The position numbers were made by a program, and so were the translations under genes. Shown here piece by piece: positions 31,401 through 40,983 of a stretch of 64,000 nt of DNA. The DNA comes from Silene latifolia. Taxonomy: Eukaryota > Streptophyta > Magnoliopsida > Caryophyllales > Caryophyllaceae. Every line of letters starts with the position of its first letter. Position 1 is the first letter of the stretch. A model generated the notes under the pieces. The model was not told the origin of the DNA. It searched no databases and saw only the letters and a program-made list of their open reading frames with translations. The stretch covers positions 5,596,001 through 5,660,000 of the forward strand of contig NC_133526.1 in the NCBI RefSeq assembly GCF_048544455.1, read 5' to 3'.

Positions 31401-33065
31401 ATGGTAGACCGTCGAGTACCATTAGATGTGATCCTAGAGATACTGGTTTGGTTACCGGCTAAATCCGCCCTACGGTTCAAGTGCGTATGCAAAGAGTGGT
31501 ACGATCTTATTATAAAACAAGAGGTTTGTGATGAATGTTTTCTTGATTAATTTCTCAAATATGGTACACTATTTATAATGAGATTGTAGACCTAAATTAG
31601 GAGAGGAGCCTATACAATTATACTAATTGATTGACAGGATTATCTATTGCTATATTTACAAAACTGATTGCTGAATTAGTGGGATGATGATTACACAATA
31701 ATATCTTGCTATGTTTGAGAGGTTGGTGGTATATTGTGAGATATACTGTTAATTGGGCCTCAACCATCACCTTAAGGTTTTGGTTGAAATGGTTCATCTA
31801 TCATGGTATCAGAGCCAGTGTGACCGAAGGTCACGGGTTCAAATCCTGGCAACCTCAAAACCCCTCAAAAACTCGAAGTGGAAACCCAGCACACGGTACG
31901 GGGGAGCCGGTGCACAACCAACCACTCTTCAAGCCCAAACGGGCATTTGAGTGAGGGAGCGTAATAGAAATAACTATAATAATTGGGTATCAACCATCAC
32001 CTTAAGGTTTTGGTTGAAATGGTTCATCTATCACTTATAAACACCTCCTTCTTCGCTAAACTTCAACTTAACAAATCCCTCAAACCCGATTCACGACACA
32101 ATCGTATCCTTATATGTCATGATGCACTTGGTATAATTAGTATTGTTGATCTTTATGATCCCTTGAAATGGATCAAATTGAATTGGCCTAAGGATACCGT
32201 AACAGACGAGGACATCGTAAGTATTGTAGGCTCTTGCAATGGCTTGGTTTGCTTCAAAGTTTCAATAAGACAGAATTGGCCTAACGATACCACTAGGTCT
32301 TATTATAAATTTAGGTGCTTCATTATATGCAACCCTACAACGCGTACTTTCAAATCAATCCTTCCTTGCTCGGAGATGAAATGGGCGATTGCTTATTTAT
32401 CATCATATGGTTTTGGTTACGATAGCGAACACGACGACTACAAGATTGTATGGACTAGAAATTGTTGGAGGGTTGATGACAGAGACAGACATGTGTTTAT
32501 ATACAGCCTGAAGAGTGATTTATGGAGCTCTCTTACCCCCCTTACTCGTGTTTCAACTGAGAGACGATGTTGGACAAAAATCGAAAGCGTAGCATTATTA
32601 GTAAACGATATGCTACACTATCTTGTTTACCTTATGACAGAAGGCTCCATCAATGAATATAAAATTGCTCGCTTTGATGTTATTTCTGAGAAATGGAGAG
32701 ACGACCTTAGTTTACCGGTTCAAGTGAATAATGACGTACATCTTGGAAAGTTGGATGGATGGTTATACATACATGTTGATAATCTTGGTATTTATTCAAG
32801 TGACATTTGGAAGATGGAAAAAGATGGTTCATGGAAGAAGTTTTTTCATCTTCCTAAAGATATACAGGGGCGATGTCGAATAATTGCTCATTCCGAGTGT
32901 CATAGTTTACTGCTTCAAGATTGTCGCTTTGACAGAACTGAACTGTTTTGGTATGATCAACGAGATAAGAAAAGGATACCATTCAAACCAGAGCCATTGC
33001 AGAGGCACTGCCGATCATTCATTCTTTGTATTGCAAGTCTCGACACAATTCCAGGGCCCCCCTAA
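31401..33065 (+). pseudogene. F-box gene split by a TRIM and altered at its last residues
   Basis: Exon-like part 1 (31401-31510) encodes M-V-D-R-R-V-P-L-D-V-I-L-E-I-L-V-W-L-P and K-C-V-C-K-E-W-Y-D-L-I. It is cut inside that isoleucine codon by the insertion 31511-32033 with its CTTAT duplication. Part 2 (32039-33065) resumes in the same frame (N-T-S-F-F-A-K-L) and stays open through the FBA-type domain (S-C-N-G-L-V-C-F, T-T-R-T-F-K-S-I-L-P, Y-D-S-E-H-D-D-Y-K-I-V). The end differs from the family: after I-P-G comes P-P and a stop in a run of six C, where paralogues have C-S-L-T-K-L-Q. One or two bases lost in the C run would explain this. It was probably functional until recently. Confidence 0.85.
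31511..32033 (+). mobile_element. TRIM insertion with extra LTR-like DNA
   Basis: CTTAT lies on both sides (31506-31510, 32034-32038). The right terminal repeat is 31962-32033 and its partner ends at 31803 (GGTTCATCTATCA). A tRNA-Met-type primer site TGGTATCAGAGCC (31804-31816) and a tRNA-like box-B word (GGTTCAAATCC, near 31838) follow. The purine run GTGAGGGAGCG precedes the right repeat. It is the same family as the TRIM at 2405-10348. The first 215 bp (31511-31725, starting TATAAAACAAGAGG) have no counterpart in the right repeat and may be a further nested solo repeat. Confidence 0.75.
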
Positions 33066-33230
33066 CAAAATTGCAACAAGTCGACGATGGAGTTTAATGT
33101 TGTCTTTACCATGCATAGGTTTTTATCGGAGAATAAATGTTATGTTTTCTCACTAAACTCATGATTTTTCTATATTTTTTTGAGGTAGCTTGATAATTCA
33201 AAATTCGTTTATTGTTAAAAAGAAATTTAT

Positions 33231-33388
33231 AGCCCGCAAGGGTGGAGTCTAGTGGTTAAAACTTGTGTGAGATTCCTAGGAGATCCAGGTTCGAGTCCAT
33301 GCCTAATAGACTTCGAGACTGTCACCCTCGGGTGACTTACCTGGCGCACCGAAGGTAGCGGCTGCGGTTCTCTCGTCACCAAAAAAAC
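33231..33388 (+). mobile_element. tRNA-derived SINE
   Basis: An RNA polymerase III internal promoter is readable: box A TGGAGTCTAGTGG at 33243-33255 and box B GGTTCGAGTCC at 33288-33298, 33 bp apart. A tRNA-unrelated body rich in GGTG/CACC words follows, and then a short A-rich tail at 33380-33388. Flanks AAATTTAT (left) and AAAATTATAT (right) look like a decayed target duplication. It lies 165 bp after the F-box pseudogene end and would be mobilised by LINE proteins. Confidence 0.85.
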
Positions 33389-34371
33389 TAAAATTATATC
33401 TTATGTTTCGCAGTAAATTACTACTCGATTATTCTTTATAACCAATTCGTTAGATAAGAAAAATGAGAACAGAGAAGTCGCTGTGGATGAATATACGGCT
33501 GCAAAGACTGTTCAATGTAAGCTGACGCCGTGAGTTGTGCTGCTATTACTATCATTAATGTAAGCTGACGCCGTGAGAACGCTAAGTAATCGTACACGAG
33601 TAACTGAGTCTCATCTCCGCATCATTCGACGTAGTTCACTGAATTCAGTCATTGATGCTTCTCATCTAAAATAAAACTATATGCTCAAAGGAAATCGAAA
33701 TTACTTTCCTAAATTCAATCGAAATTAGAATCCTAGCAACAATCACGCTTAAAGATCGTAGTGACTAGTAGTGTAATCGAAATTAGAAAATCCTAGAAAC
33801 GGCCTTCGCTGTTTGAACTAACTTTCAGGATTTCGGGACTTGAGTTTCCTATGCCAAGTTTTTTGTTTGATTTTATAAAGCATCGTTCAGTTCCTCTTTT
33901 TAAGTCTGCAATTCCGAATTGAGTCACCTCTCTGAACCATTCGACGTAGTTCAGTCATTGATGCTTCTCCGATGGGAACTATTGATAATATACTCCAGTA
34001 ATCCGAGGTTGTTTCGGGCTATCACTCCGATGCCTATGATCATTCAGGTGCTACGAATGTTATAGCATACAAAAGTTGTAACTTGTAATGTTACCATAAC
34101 TTATTAATAGGAATAATTATAATAGGTTCATCTATCATTGAGTCGAACAGAGTAAATTTAATTAGTGGAAATTAAAATGGAAAAAGACTAATCTTGCTAT
34201 ATGCGATCAAGTCATTAAGGTCGGGTGTATACAATCTTACTCCAAGAGACTATTTTTAATTCCGATATAAATAGAACCAGCACGTCACGTCTAATCGTAT
34301 GAAAAACAAATTAAATTGATGATAAAAATAGCAGCATAACTAATGGCACCAGCTTGATGTAAACCTACTCT
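33389..34371. other. Patchwork of F-box promoter and coding scraps
   Basis: It contains an orphan copy of the F-box upstream block (33725-33748, TTAGAATCCTAGCAACAATC), followed by a scrap of FBA coding sequence (AAGATCGTAGTGACTAG, near 33751, identical to part of the gene at 28886) and a second block-like piece at 33783. Two small direct repeats are present: GTAAGCTGACGCCGTGAG (33516 and 33559) and TTCGACGTAGTTCA(CTGAATTCA)GTC (33627 and 33941). No gene is whole. Confidence 0.6.
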
Positions 34372-35472
34372 TTAATTTCTTGCACCTTTGTTCAGGAACA
34401 ACCAGGAATCTTTATAAGGCGTGATTGATGTATGCCTTGGCAACGGCCCTACGTCTAATAGTATCGGTCCGTTTACTCGTTGATCACACCATTCGAGAAG
34501 ATCATTTTCACAAAAATAATATTGAAACAGTAAACGATTGCGCCTGTCCTTGGAACGAGTAATAAAATGCTTCCAGTTAAAACTTATAGGAAGACGAAAC
34601 AGTTTCTTCCATGAACCATCATCTTCTTCCAAAATCCAAATTTCAGTTGAACAATCACCAGTGCGTAAATATAAACATCCATCAAACGCTCCTAATTTTG
34701 GAGAATACTTCTTCAATTGAATCGGAATACATAAGTCGTCTGTCCATTTCTCTGAGACGACATCAAAACGAGCAATTTTATAATCCCACCCAGATGAAAC
34801 AAGATAGTATAGCATCTTGTCTTTGAAGATCACTGGATCTCGGTTTTCCCAAATTTTCCCGGATGAAACTCCAGTAGTTGGAGTAGGATAGCTCCATAAA
34901 TCAGCCTTGACACGGTATATGCGCACATCTCTGTCATCATACTCCGTCCAAACGTTACTAGTCACTACAATCTTATAATCATCATGTTCACTATCGTAAC
35001 CAAAACCACATGATAAGCTTCGCTCCATCCATTTCTTCTCCGAGGAAGGAAGGATTGATTTAAAAGTACGTGTTGTAGGGTTGCATATAAGGAAGCACCT
35101 AATGTCTGGACACCCATAAATATCGGTAAATTTAAAACAAACCAAGCCATTACAAGAGCCTACAACTTGGATATAGGCTTTATCGATATTATTAGGCAAA
35201 CTCAATTTGGTCCATCTAGAGGGGCGATAAAGATCATCAACGATACGAAGGGTAGGAATAGAGAGAAGAGTACCGATAAGGGCCTGATTGTGTCCTGAGT
35301 CGGGTTGGTGGGATTTGTTAAGATGTAGCTTAGCGAAAAAAGGGCTGTTGATAAGATTACACCATTCTCTGCATACGGATTTGAAGCGTAAGGCGGATTT
35401 AGCCGGTAACCAAACTAGTATATCAAGGATCATGTCTAATGGCATTCGGTAGGTCGTCTTTAGACACGCCAT
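34372..35472 (-). CDS. F-box protein with FBA-type domain (366 aa), altered C-terminus
   Basis: Predicted SCF adaptor, paralogue of 28886. From the ATG at 35472: F-box M-P-L-D-M-I-L-D-I-L-V-W-L-P-A-K-S-A-L-R-F-K-S-V-C-R-E-W (residues about 9-38); S-C-N-G-L-V-C-F near 110; T-T-R-T-F-K-S-I-L-P near 140; Y-D-S-E-H-D-D-Y-K-I-V near 163; Y-K-I-A-R-F-D-V-V-S-E-K-W near 238. It is unbroken. The closing segment reads S-W-L-F-L-N-K-G-A-R-N where paralogues read I-P-G-C-S-L-T-K-L; the expected residues are present in another frame, so a small frameshift has replaced the last dozen or so residues. The effect may be mild. The family's upstream block lies at 35545-35574. Confidence 0.88.
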   Translation of the reverse strand: MACLKTTYRMPLDMILDILVWLPAKSALRFKSVCREWCNLINSPFFAKLHLNKSHQPDSGHNQALIGTLLSIPTLRIVDDLYRPSRWTKLSLPNNIDKAYIQVVGSCNGLVCFKFTDIYGCPDIRCFLICNPTTRTFKSILPSSEKKWMERSLSCGFGYDSEHDDYKIVVTSNVWTEYDDRDVRIYRVKADLWSYPTPTTGVSSGKIWENRDPVIFKDKMLYYLVSSGWDYKIARFDVVSEKWTDDLCIPIQLKKYSPKLGAFDGCLYLRTGDCSTEIWILEEDDGSWKKLFRLPISFNWKHFITRSKDRRNRLLFQYYFCENDLLEWCDQRVNGPILLDVGPLPRHTSITPYKDSWLFLNKGARN

Positions 35473-35495
35473 ATCTCAAAATCTTGTGACAGAAA

Positions 35496-35529
35496 TAGAG
35501 AGAGAGAGAGGGAGAGAGAGAGAGAGAGA
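35496..35529 (+). repeat. (GA)n microsatellite
   Basis: 34 bp of GA dinucleotides with one GG interruption, 24-57 bp upstream of the F-box start codon at 35472. GA/CT runs in this position often act as initiator-region elements in plants (general knowledge). Confidence 0.85.
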
Positions 35530-35544
35530 TGGAGTTGTGTTCAG

Positions 35545-35574
35545 ATTAGGAAAGTGATTTTTGTTAGGATTCTA
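35545..35574 (-). promoter_or_regulatory. Conserved upstream block of the F-box family, copy 4
   Basis: The reverse strand reads TTAGAATCCTAACAAAAATC then ACTTTCCTAATC. It lies 73-102 bp before the ATG at 35472. A GA run rather than a TATA box lies between block and gene. Confidence 0.65.
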
Positions 35575-35625
35575 ATCGCGATTATGTTTCCAAAAGTGCA
35601 AAGTCGCAGCACATACACATAGGGA

Positions 35626-36030
35626 TGACAATTATGGCCCAAACCGAACCGATCCGAAGGAAAACATCCTATCCAAACCCAACTCTTAAAGAAAGACGAA
35701 GAATATTTAGAAATCCATATCTAAATCCACAATTGAAAAACCCGAACCAAATCCAAACCTGATCCATTCGTACCCGAACCCGATCCAATCAAATATTTTT
35801 GGAAATTTAGGCTTTATTGTACATTTGTACTTGAAATTTCAATTTTGTCGTATAAAATGAAATTTTTGTGTAGTCAAATCAAGTTTTGGATTATATGGTG
35901 GATCGGGTATGGATTCAGAAAGAGTATAATGGGTTGGGTATGGATTTTAAAATTTTGGATATGGATCGGTGATCCACTGATCGGGTTTGGATCTTGCAAA
36001 ACCCGATCCAACCCGATCTATGGCCATTGG
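35626..36030. repeat. ACCCGATCC-rich repeat element
   Basis: The two ends are rich in ACCCGA/CCCGATCC words (35640-35800 on the plus strand; the complement GGATCGG/GGGTTTGGAT and CCCGATCC again at 35890-36025) around an AT-rich centre, like 30766-31171. Clear terminal repeats or a target duplication were not found. Confidence 0.4.
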
Positions 36031-36079
36031 TTGCAATAACAAAGCAACTGAAGCTAATTCTGAGATCATCAGGTACAAA

Positions 36080-36189
36080 AATATAAAAATATACTCGTTC
36101 CGCCTCAATCAAAACATGCTCGTAGATAAAAATACTTTTTAAGAAAACAAAACATGCTCGTAGATAAAAATATACTCGTTCCGCCTCAA
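36080..36189 (+). repeat. Short tandem duplication
   Basis: AAACATGCTCGTAGATAAAA occurs at about 36113 and 36149, and ATATACTCGTTCCGCCTCAA at about 36089 and 36170. The duplication includes the left end of the MITE 36175-36266. Confidence 0.7.
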
Positions 36190-36266
36190 TCATTTGTTAA
36201 ACTTTGACTAAAATTGCTTCTTCTTTAATGAATATAAAAGGTAACAAATAAGTGAGACGGTAAGAG
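36175..36266. mobile_element. 92-bp Stowaway-type MITE overlapping an F-box 3' end
   Basis: TA lies on both sides (36173-36174, 36267-36268). The left end CTCGTTCCGCCTCAATCATT and the reversed right end CTCTTACCGTCTCACTTATT agree over about 25 bp, continuing into TGTTA. It supplies the last residues and the stop codon of the F-box frame ending at 36208. Confidence 0.75.
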
Positions 36267-36998
36267 TACAAGGTAAATAAACGAGTAGAGGACGGGAGTA
36301 AGCTCCTTGCTCCTTCTTCCCCTGCAACTCTGTTAAGGAGCATCCCGGAATCCTAATTAGGCTTGACACACAATGTATGATTTCGGATCTATCTTTAGGA
36401 AATGGCTCGAGTTTTAAGCGTATTCTTGTGTTATCTCGTTGATCATACCATTTGAAAACATTCCTATTACGAAGCAATAAACGATGGCATGAACTTGCAA
36501 TAAGATGATGCCAAATAAGATCTCGAGGAAGATAAAACATCTTCTTCCATAAACCATCTTCTTCGATCATCCATACGTCTCTTGAACTTAGATCAATACT
36601 AAGAGCATGTAGGTATAACCGTCCATCCAACTTTCCAATTCCTAAAAAATTCTTCACTTTCTCGGGTAAACTTAGGTCATCTCTCCATTTCTCTGAAACG
36701 ACATCAAAACGGGCAATTTTATAATCATTGATGGGGCCTTCTATCACAGATGAAAGAAGATAGTGTAGCATATTGTTGTCGAATATTACACCCCGTATGG
36801 TTGTCAAACATATCCCGGTTGAAACGCGAGTAAGGTGGGTAGGAGAGCTCCATAAATCAGTCTTCAGGCTGTATATAAACACATGCCTGTCTCCGTCATC
36901 ATCCCACCAATCAGTTCTAGTCCCTACAATCTTGTAGTCGTTGTGTTCACTATCGTGACCAAAACCATATGATAATTTTAAGTCCTTCCATATCGTCT

Positions 36999-38567
36999 TG
37001 ATAGGCTCGTATTTCTACTGTATATTTAGCTTATTTTATGCATAATAAAGCGGCATTGGGACGTGGTTTCACATGATTTACGTCACATTTACCATATTCT
37101 TAATGCCGGGTTAGTAATGGATTTTTGAGTAATGATCGGAAGTAAAGGCATGTCTTAAAGTCTACCGTGGTACAAAACATTTACAAGCAAGAAAGAAGAC
37201 TAGCTAAGACATGAAGAAGTGAAAGGATGAAGCAATTGAAGATTTGAAGCGTCGTTTGCATAAGGATTGACTTCAAATGGGTATATCTTGAGTTCTAGAG
37301 CTCGTATCGATGCAAGGCCAAGTGGAGGTGAAAGCTTATGTTCTTAGCTTTCCAACGGTAGGTCACACGCCTCATTTGGCCAAGTAACGAGAGAGATATG
37401 GCCTTCGGAAAAAATGCTGTCCAGCAGGGAACTCGCACCGTGCGAAATTCCAGGACCCATATTTCGCACGGTGCGAAATATCTGGGTTTCAGCGTGTTTT
37501 AGCATGTTTTGATTACGGGCTTGCACCATGTTATGGCCCATTAATCCCTTTCATACCTAGACTATATATAGATGATTGCCTGTAGGTTTTGAATATCTTT
37601 TGTTCACTTTAATTAATCAAGGTTGTAATTTGGGAATATTTTCATCTTTTGAATTGGGTTTTAGATCTAATTATGGAGAACTAATCTCCTATCTTAATCC
37701 GACTCAAGGCTTAATCTTTGGTTGTAAGATCCTTTAATCCTTCCTTAATTTTAATTATCATTGTTAATCCTTTTGTGTTTATTGTTTGAATTTTGGAATC
37801 CTTGTTTATATTGAGTAATTAAGTGTGATTTCCTTGTTGCTTAATTAATCAAGTTCCTTAATTTATTGTTATTGGGATTATTAAGTGTGATTTCCTTGTA
37901 ATCTCATCTTTGCAACACCTTGTTATTATGCTAATGAATGTGATTTCTTCTTGGCTTAATTAGCAAGTAAATGATTAACTTGTAATTAGGCATTAATTGT
38001 GATTTCATTGTGTCTAATTACCTCTATTGAATCTCTTGTGCTCATATCTTCTTGTTAATTTGACCAATGTATGTGATTTCTACTTGGTAGAATTGATAAG
38101 TTGGGTTATTTGATTAAGTGTGATTTCCTTGTCATTTGGCCATTACTAAGGAGATTTAGAAGATTAATCTTCACAATAGGGTGATAATATATAATTGAAG
38201 GATTGATTGAGGGGTTTTGTCAACTAAAGTGCCAAACTTTGGGTCGGGTTAAGTCTCTCTTAAATTTGATTAATTTCCATCTTTAAACTCTTGATTGATT
38301 ACTTGCTTTGCACTCTTGTTTGAATTTCCTTGCTTTTGTTACAATTGAAAACTCAACCAAAAACCCTCCTTTTTATATATTTGTTGTTATTGTTGTCACA
38401 ATTGTTCTAGTTACTCTTTTAATTTCACTTTTGCAAAACTCATCTTCTCTTGGGTTCGATCCCTTGCTTGCTATTTTACTAGTTTATAATTAGTGCTAAT
38501 TAGTGTGTTTAGTGGTATATAAATTGTTAATTTGGCCGTCTTTTAGTGCGACATTTTAGGCGTGTCA
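36999..38567. mobile_element. Solo LTR (gypsy-like), 1569 bp
   Basis: It starts TGATAGGCTCG, ends GGCGTGTCA, and has CGTCT on both sides (36994-36998, 38568-38572). The start resembles the gypsy LTR at 18335 (TGATAAGTGC). It contains two palindromes (37433-37445 and 37459-37481), a TATA box (37562-37572), and six loose repeats around GTGATTTC(C/A)TTGT (37826-38130). There is no interior, so it is a recombined remnant. Confidence 0.85.
37433..37572 (+). promoter_or_regulatory. Paired palindromes and TATA box in the solo LTR
   Basis: TCGCACCGTGCGA (37433-37445) and ATTTCGCACGGTGCGAAAT (37461-37479; with two further AT pairs the stem is 11 bp) share the core CGCAC/GTGCG. A TATA box, CTATATATAGA, follows about 80 bp later. 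The layout is like that at 18821-18907. Confidence 0.55.
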
Positions 38568-39120
38568 CGTCTCCAAGGGAAGAAGGATTGATTTGAAAGT
38601 ACTCGTTAAAGGGTTGCATATAAGGAAACACGTATCAATCTTCCCAATAACTTTAAAGCAAACCAAGCAATTGCAAGAGCCTACATGATATTTACGGTCG
38701 CGGTCTCTTATAGTATCCTTAGGCCAATTCAATTTTGTGACTTTAACAGGATGATGATAAAGATCATCAATGAAATAAAGGGTAGTATTAGTCCAGTAAA
38801 GGATATAATTGTGTTGCGAGTTGAATTCGAGGGATTTGTTAAGATGGAGTTCAGGGAAAAGGGGGTTATTGATAAGATTGTACCACTCTTTGCAAACGCA
38901 CTTGAAGCGTAGGACCGATTTAGCCGGTAACCTGGTCAGTATTTCGAGGATCAGATCTAAGGGTATTCGATGGGTTGCCATTCCCTCTTCGAAGAGTCGG
39001 GAATTCCCAATATCTTTGCGCTTTTGATTAAATTACCTCTCGGGTTCTCACAATGAAAAAAATTAACGATTGTGACAGTTATATAATTATATATACTCCA
39101 TATAGCTGGACTATACTCCG

Positions 39121-39151
39121 ATTAGGAAACGTGATTTCTGTAAGGATTCTA
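39121..39151 (-). promoter_or_regulatory. Conserved upstream block of the F-box family, copy 5
   Basis: The reverse strand reads ATTAGAATCCTTACAGAAAT then CACGTTTCCTAAT. A TATA-like run (TATATATAAT on the reverse strand, 39084-39096) lies 25 bp on towards the gene. The ATG of the F-box gene is at 38981. Confidence 0.65.
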
Positions 39152-39403
39152 ATTGCATCGAAGATTTGTACAAGTTTCAGCAACATATTATAGTCCGTCC
39201 ATACAGACCGTAGACTTAATTAGAGGAATTCAATTGAATGGGCTTTTTTAAAAAAATAAAAATGGCTCCGTATAAGGCCAAATAACGGGGTTGGATGTAC
39301 ATAGCTTTCCGCAGAGATGCATCCTTAGTTTTCACACCGTGCGTTACACGAATTCTAAAATAACGTGGGATAAATTTCACTATATGAAGGAATATGATAT
39401 ATA

Positions 39404-39721
39404 GTGCATCTCCAATGGTTCTTATTAGGTACTTGCTTGTAAATTCTATAAAATTTCAAGCATGTAGATTGCCATTGAAGAAGGAATAAATGGAAGTAGC
39501 TTGTGAACATTGTAGGTCTACCAAGCAATGTAGCTTGGTTTGCAAAAATACAAAAGAAAATTTTCTTATTGGATGAAAACAATAATGTGGACTCGTGCAA
39601 GCTACAAACCATTGTAGCCTACCACTAAAGTGGTATGTAGCCAAAGAGCGGTGTTGCTTAAAATATTGAGATGACAACTCAAACTACAATGTATTGTTGC
39701 TAGTCACTATAGATGCTCTAC
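39404..39721. mobile_element. MITE with GCATCTCCAATGG-type ends, copy A
   Basis: The left end GTGCATCTCCAATGG and the reversed right end GTAGAGCATCTATAG share GCATCT. The body is rich in AGCTAC/GTAGCT and CAAGC words. This resembles plant hAT- or PIF-type MITEs. The target duplication is not clear. Confidence 0.45.
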
Positions 39722-40902
39722 AAAAAAAGGACCTGCTTGCAATTTTGTAAAAATTTCAAGCAGGTTGCTCACCATTGGAGACGGAAAATTATGATTCGTT
39801 TGAAAGCTACACCTGCTCTAGCAAGCTACATACTTGCTTTTTGTTGCTTGATTTTTATTGGTTGGTTGATGTGAAGTGGGCATATTCAAACTACAAGATA
39901 TAGTAGTCTACTATTAGGAAAACATGTAGCTCCAGAGCAATATTGCTGAAAATTACTACTCCCTCCTATTCTTCTTTTTCTTCCCCTTTGGATGGGGCAC
40001 AATATTTAGGAAAAGGCTACTCATACACGAGGTGTATGAAATTCTCATACACGACGAATAAAATTGTGCCATGTGGCAAACTAGAGTGAATCATATAGAG
40101 TTAATTAAGGGTTATATTAGTAATTACACCTATCTAGTTAACTTGTTAACCACATGTAGTTAGCTATATTTTGGGTAATTTTTTATTTTCTTTGTTTTAC
40201 AATTGTGATTTATTATTATTATTGTTTTTATTTTATTTTGAATTATTAATATTAACAAGTGTTATTGTTAATTATTTTTGACATCTGAAATTGTATTCTT
40301 TATCAATCAAAATCGTATGAACCCTAATTTCATTGGATTGATGAACCCTAACTCATTTGATCATATCAATTTTTATTGATGAAGATGTAATCCTAATCAA
40401 TGTAAGTCGAATTACCCTAGCATTATTAATCAAATTGTAATTCTATTAATCTAATTAGCCTTATTCTTAATCATTTAAATTCGAATTAGGGGAAAAATGG
40501 GGGAAAATATTATGAACCCTAATCAAATTGAAGAACCGTAATTCAGTTTATCAAAATCAGTTTTTATCAATCAAATTGTAATCCTAATCATTAAAATTCA
40601 TATTAACCCTAGCATTGGAGTAATTAAAATCTAATTCAATACTATTAATCGAATTAGCCTTATTCTTAATCATTTAAAATCGAATTAGGGGGAAAAGAGG
40701 ACAAATTTTGACGAACCCTAATTTAATTAATGAAAATCGATCAATTATTTGATCAACCCTAATTCAATTTGTCAAAATCAAATAACCTTAATTTTGTTCG
40801 TTTAATTTTTTGATGAACCGAAATTTTTTGATGAACCCTAATCCATTAATTGAATAACTCTAATTAAGGCATAAAAGGGCAAAAAAAAAAAGTTGTTGTG
40901 AA

Positions 40903-40983
40903 GAATCGAACACGGGTTGTCATTAGTAGCAATTAGATTTTTGTAAAGAGACTAGTAACCAACTAAGCTAGGGGTATCAGCAC
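40903..40983 (-). other. tRNA-like module near the left end of the MULE
   Basis: The reverse strand reads GTGCTGATACCCCTAGCTTA, then GTTGG, and after about 45 bp CCCGTGTTCGATTC. TAGCTTAGTTGG fits box A and GTTCGATTC fits box B of polymerase III promoters. The cloverleaf is not complete, so it is not called a tRNA gene. Its inverted partner is at 49605-49690. Confidence 0.5.

Larger units (their letters stand above)
36208..38981 (-). pseudogene. F-box gene split by a solo LTR, with a MITE-encoded tail
   Basis: Part 1 (38981-38573) starts M-A-T-H-R-I-P-L-D-L-I-L-E-I-L and runs through K-C-V-C-K-E-W-Y-N-L-I, G-S-C-N-C-L-V-C-F (family S-C-N-G-L) and S-T-F-K-S-I-L. Part 2 (36998-36208) resumes after the CGTCT duplication in the same frame (T-I-W-K-D-L-K-L) and is open to the end: Y-K-I-V-G-T-R, F-I-Y-S-L-K-T-D-L-W, W-K-K-M-F-Y-L-P, I-P-G-C-S-L-T-E-L-Q. 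Beyond the usual end it continues about 30 residues, the last 19 of them encoded by the MITE 36175-36266. Without the solo LTR the frame is whole, so the loss is recent. An upstream block is at 39121-39151. Confidence 0.88.

Noticed and set aside
33231-33388. A tRNA gene
   Set aside because: Box A and box B are present but there is no acceptor stem or anticodon arm, and an unrelated body and A-rich tail follow; a SINE fits better.
36999-38567. A spliced intron in the F-box gene
   Set aside because: A 5-bp duplication and TG...CA ends show an LTR insertion, and the paralogues have no intron here.
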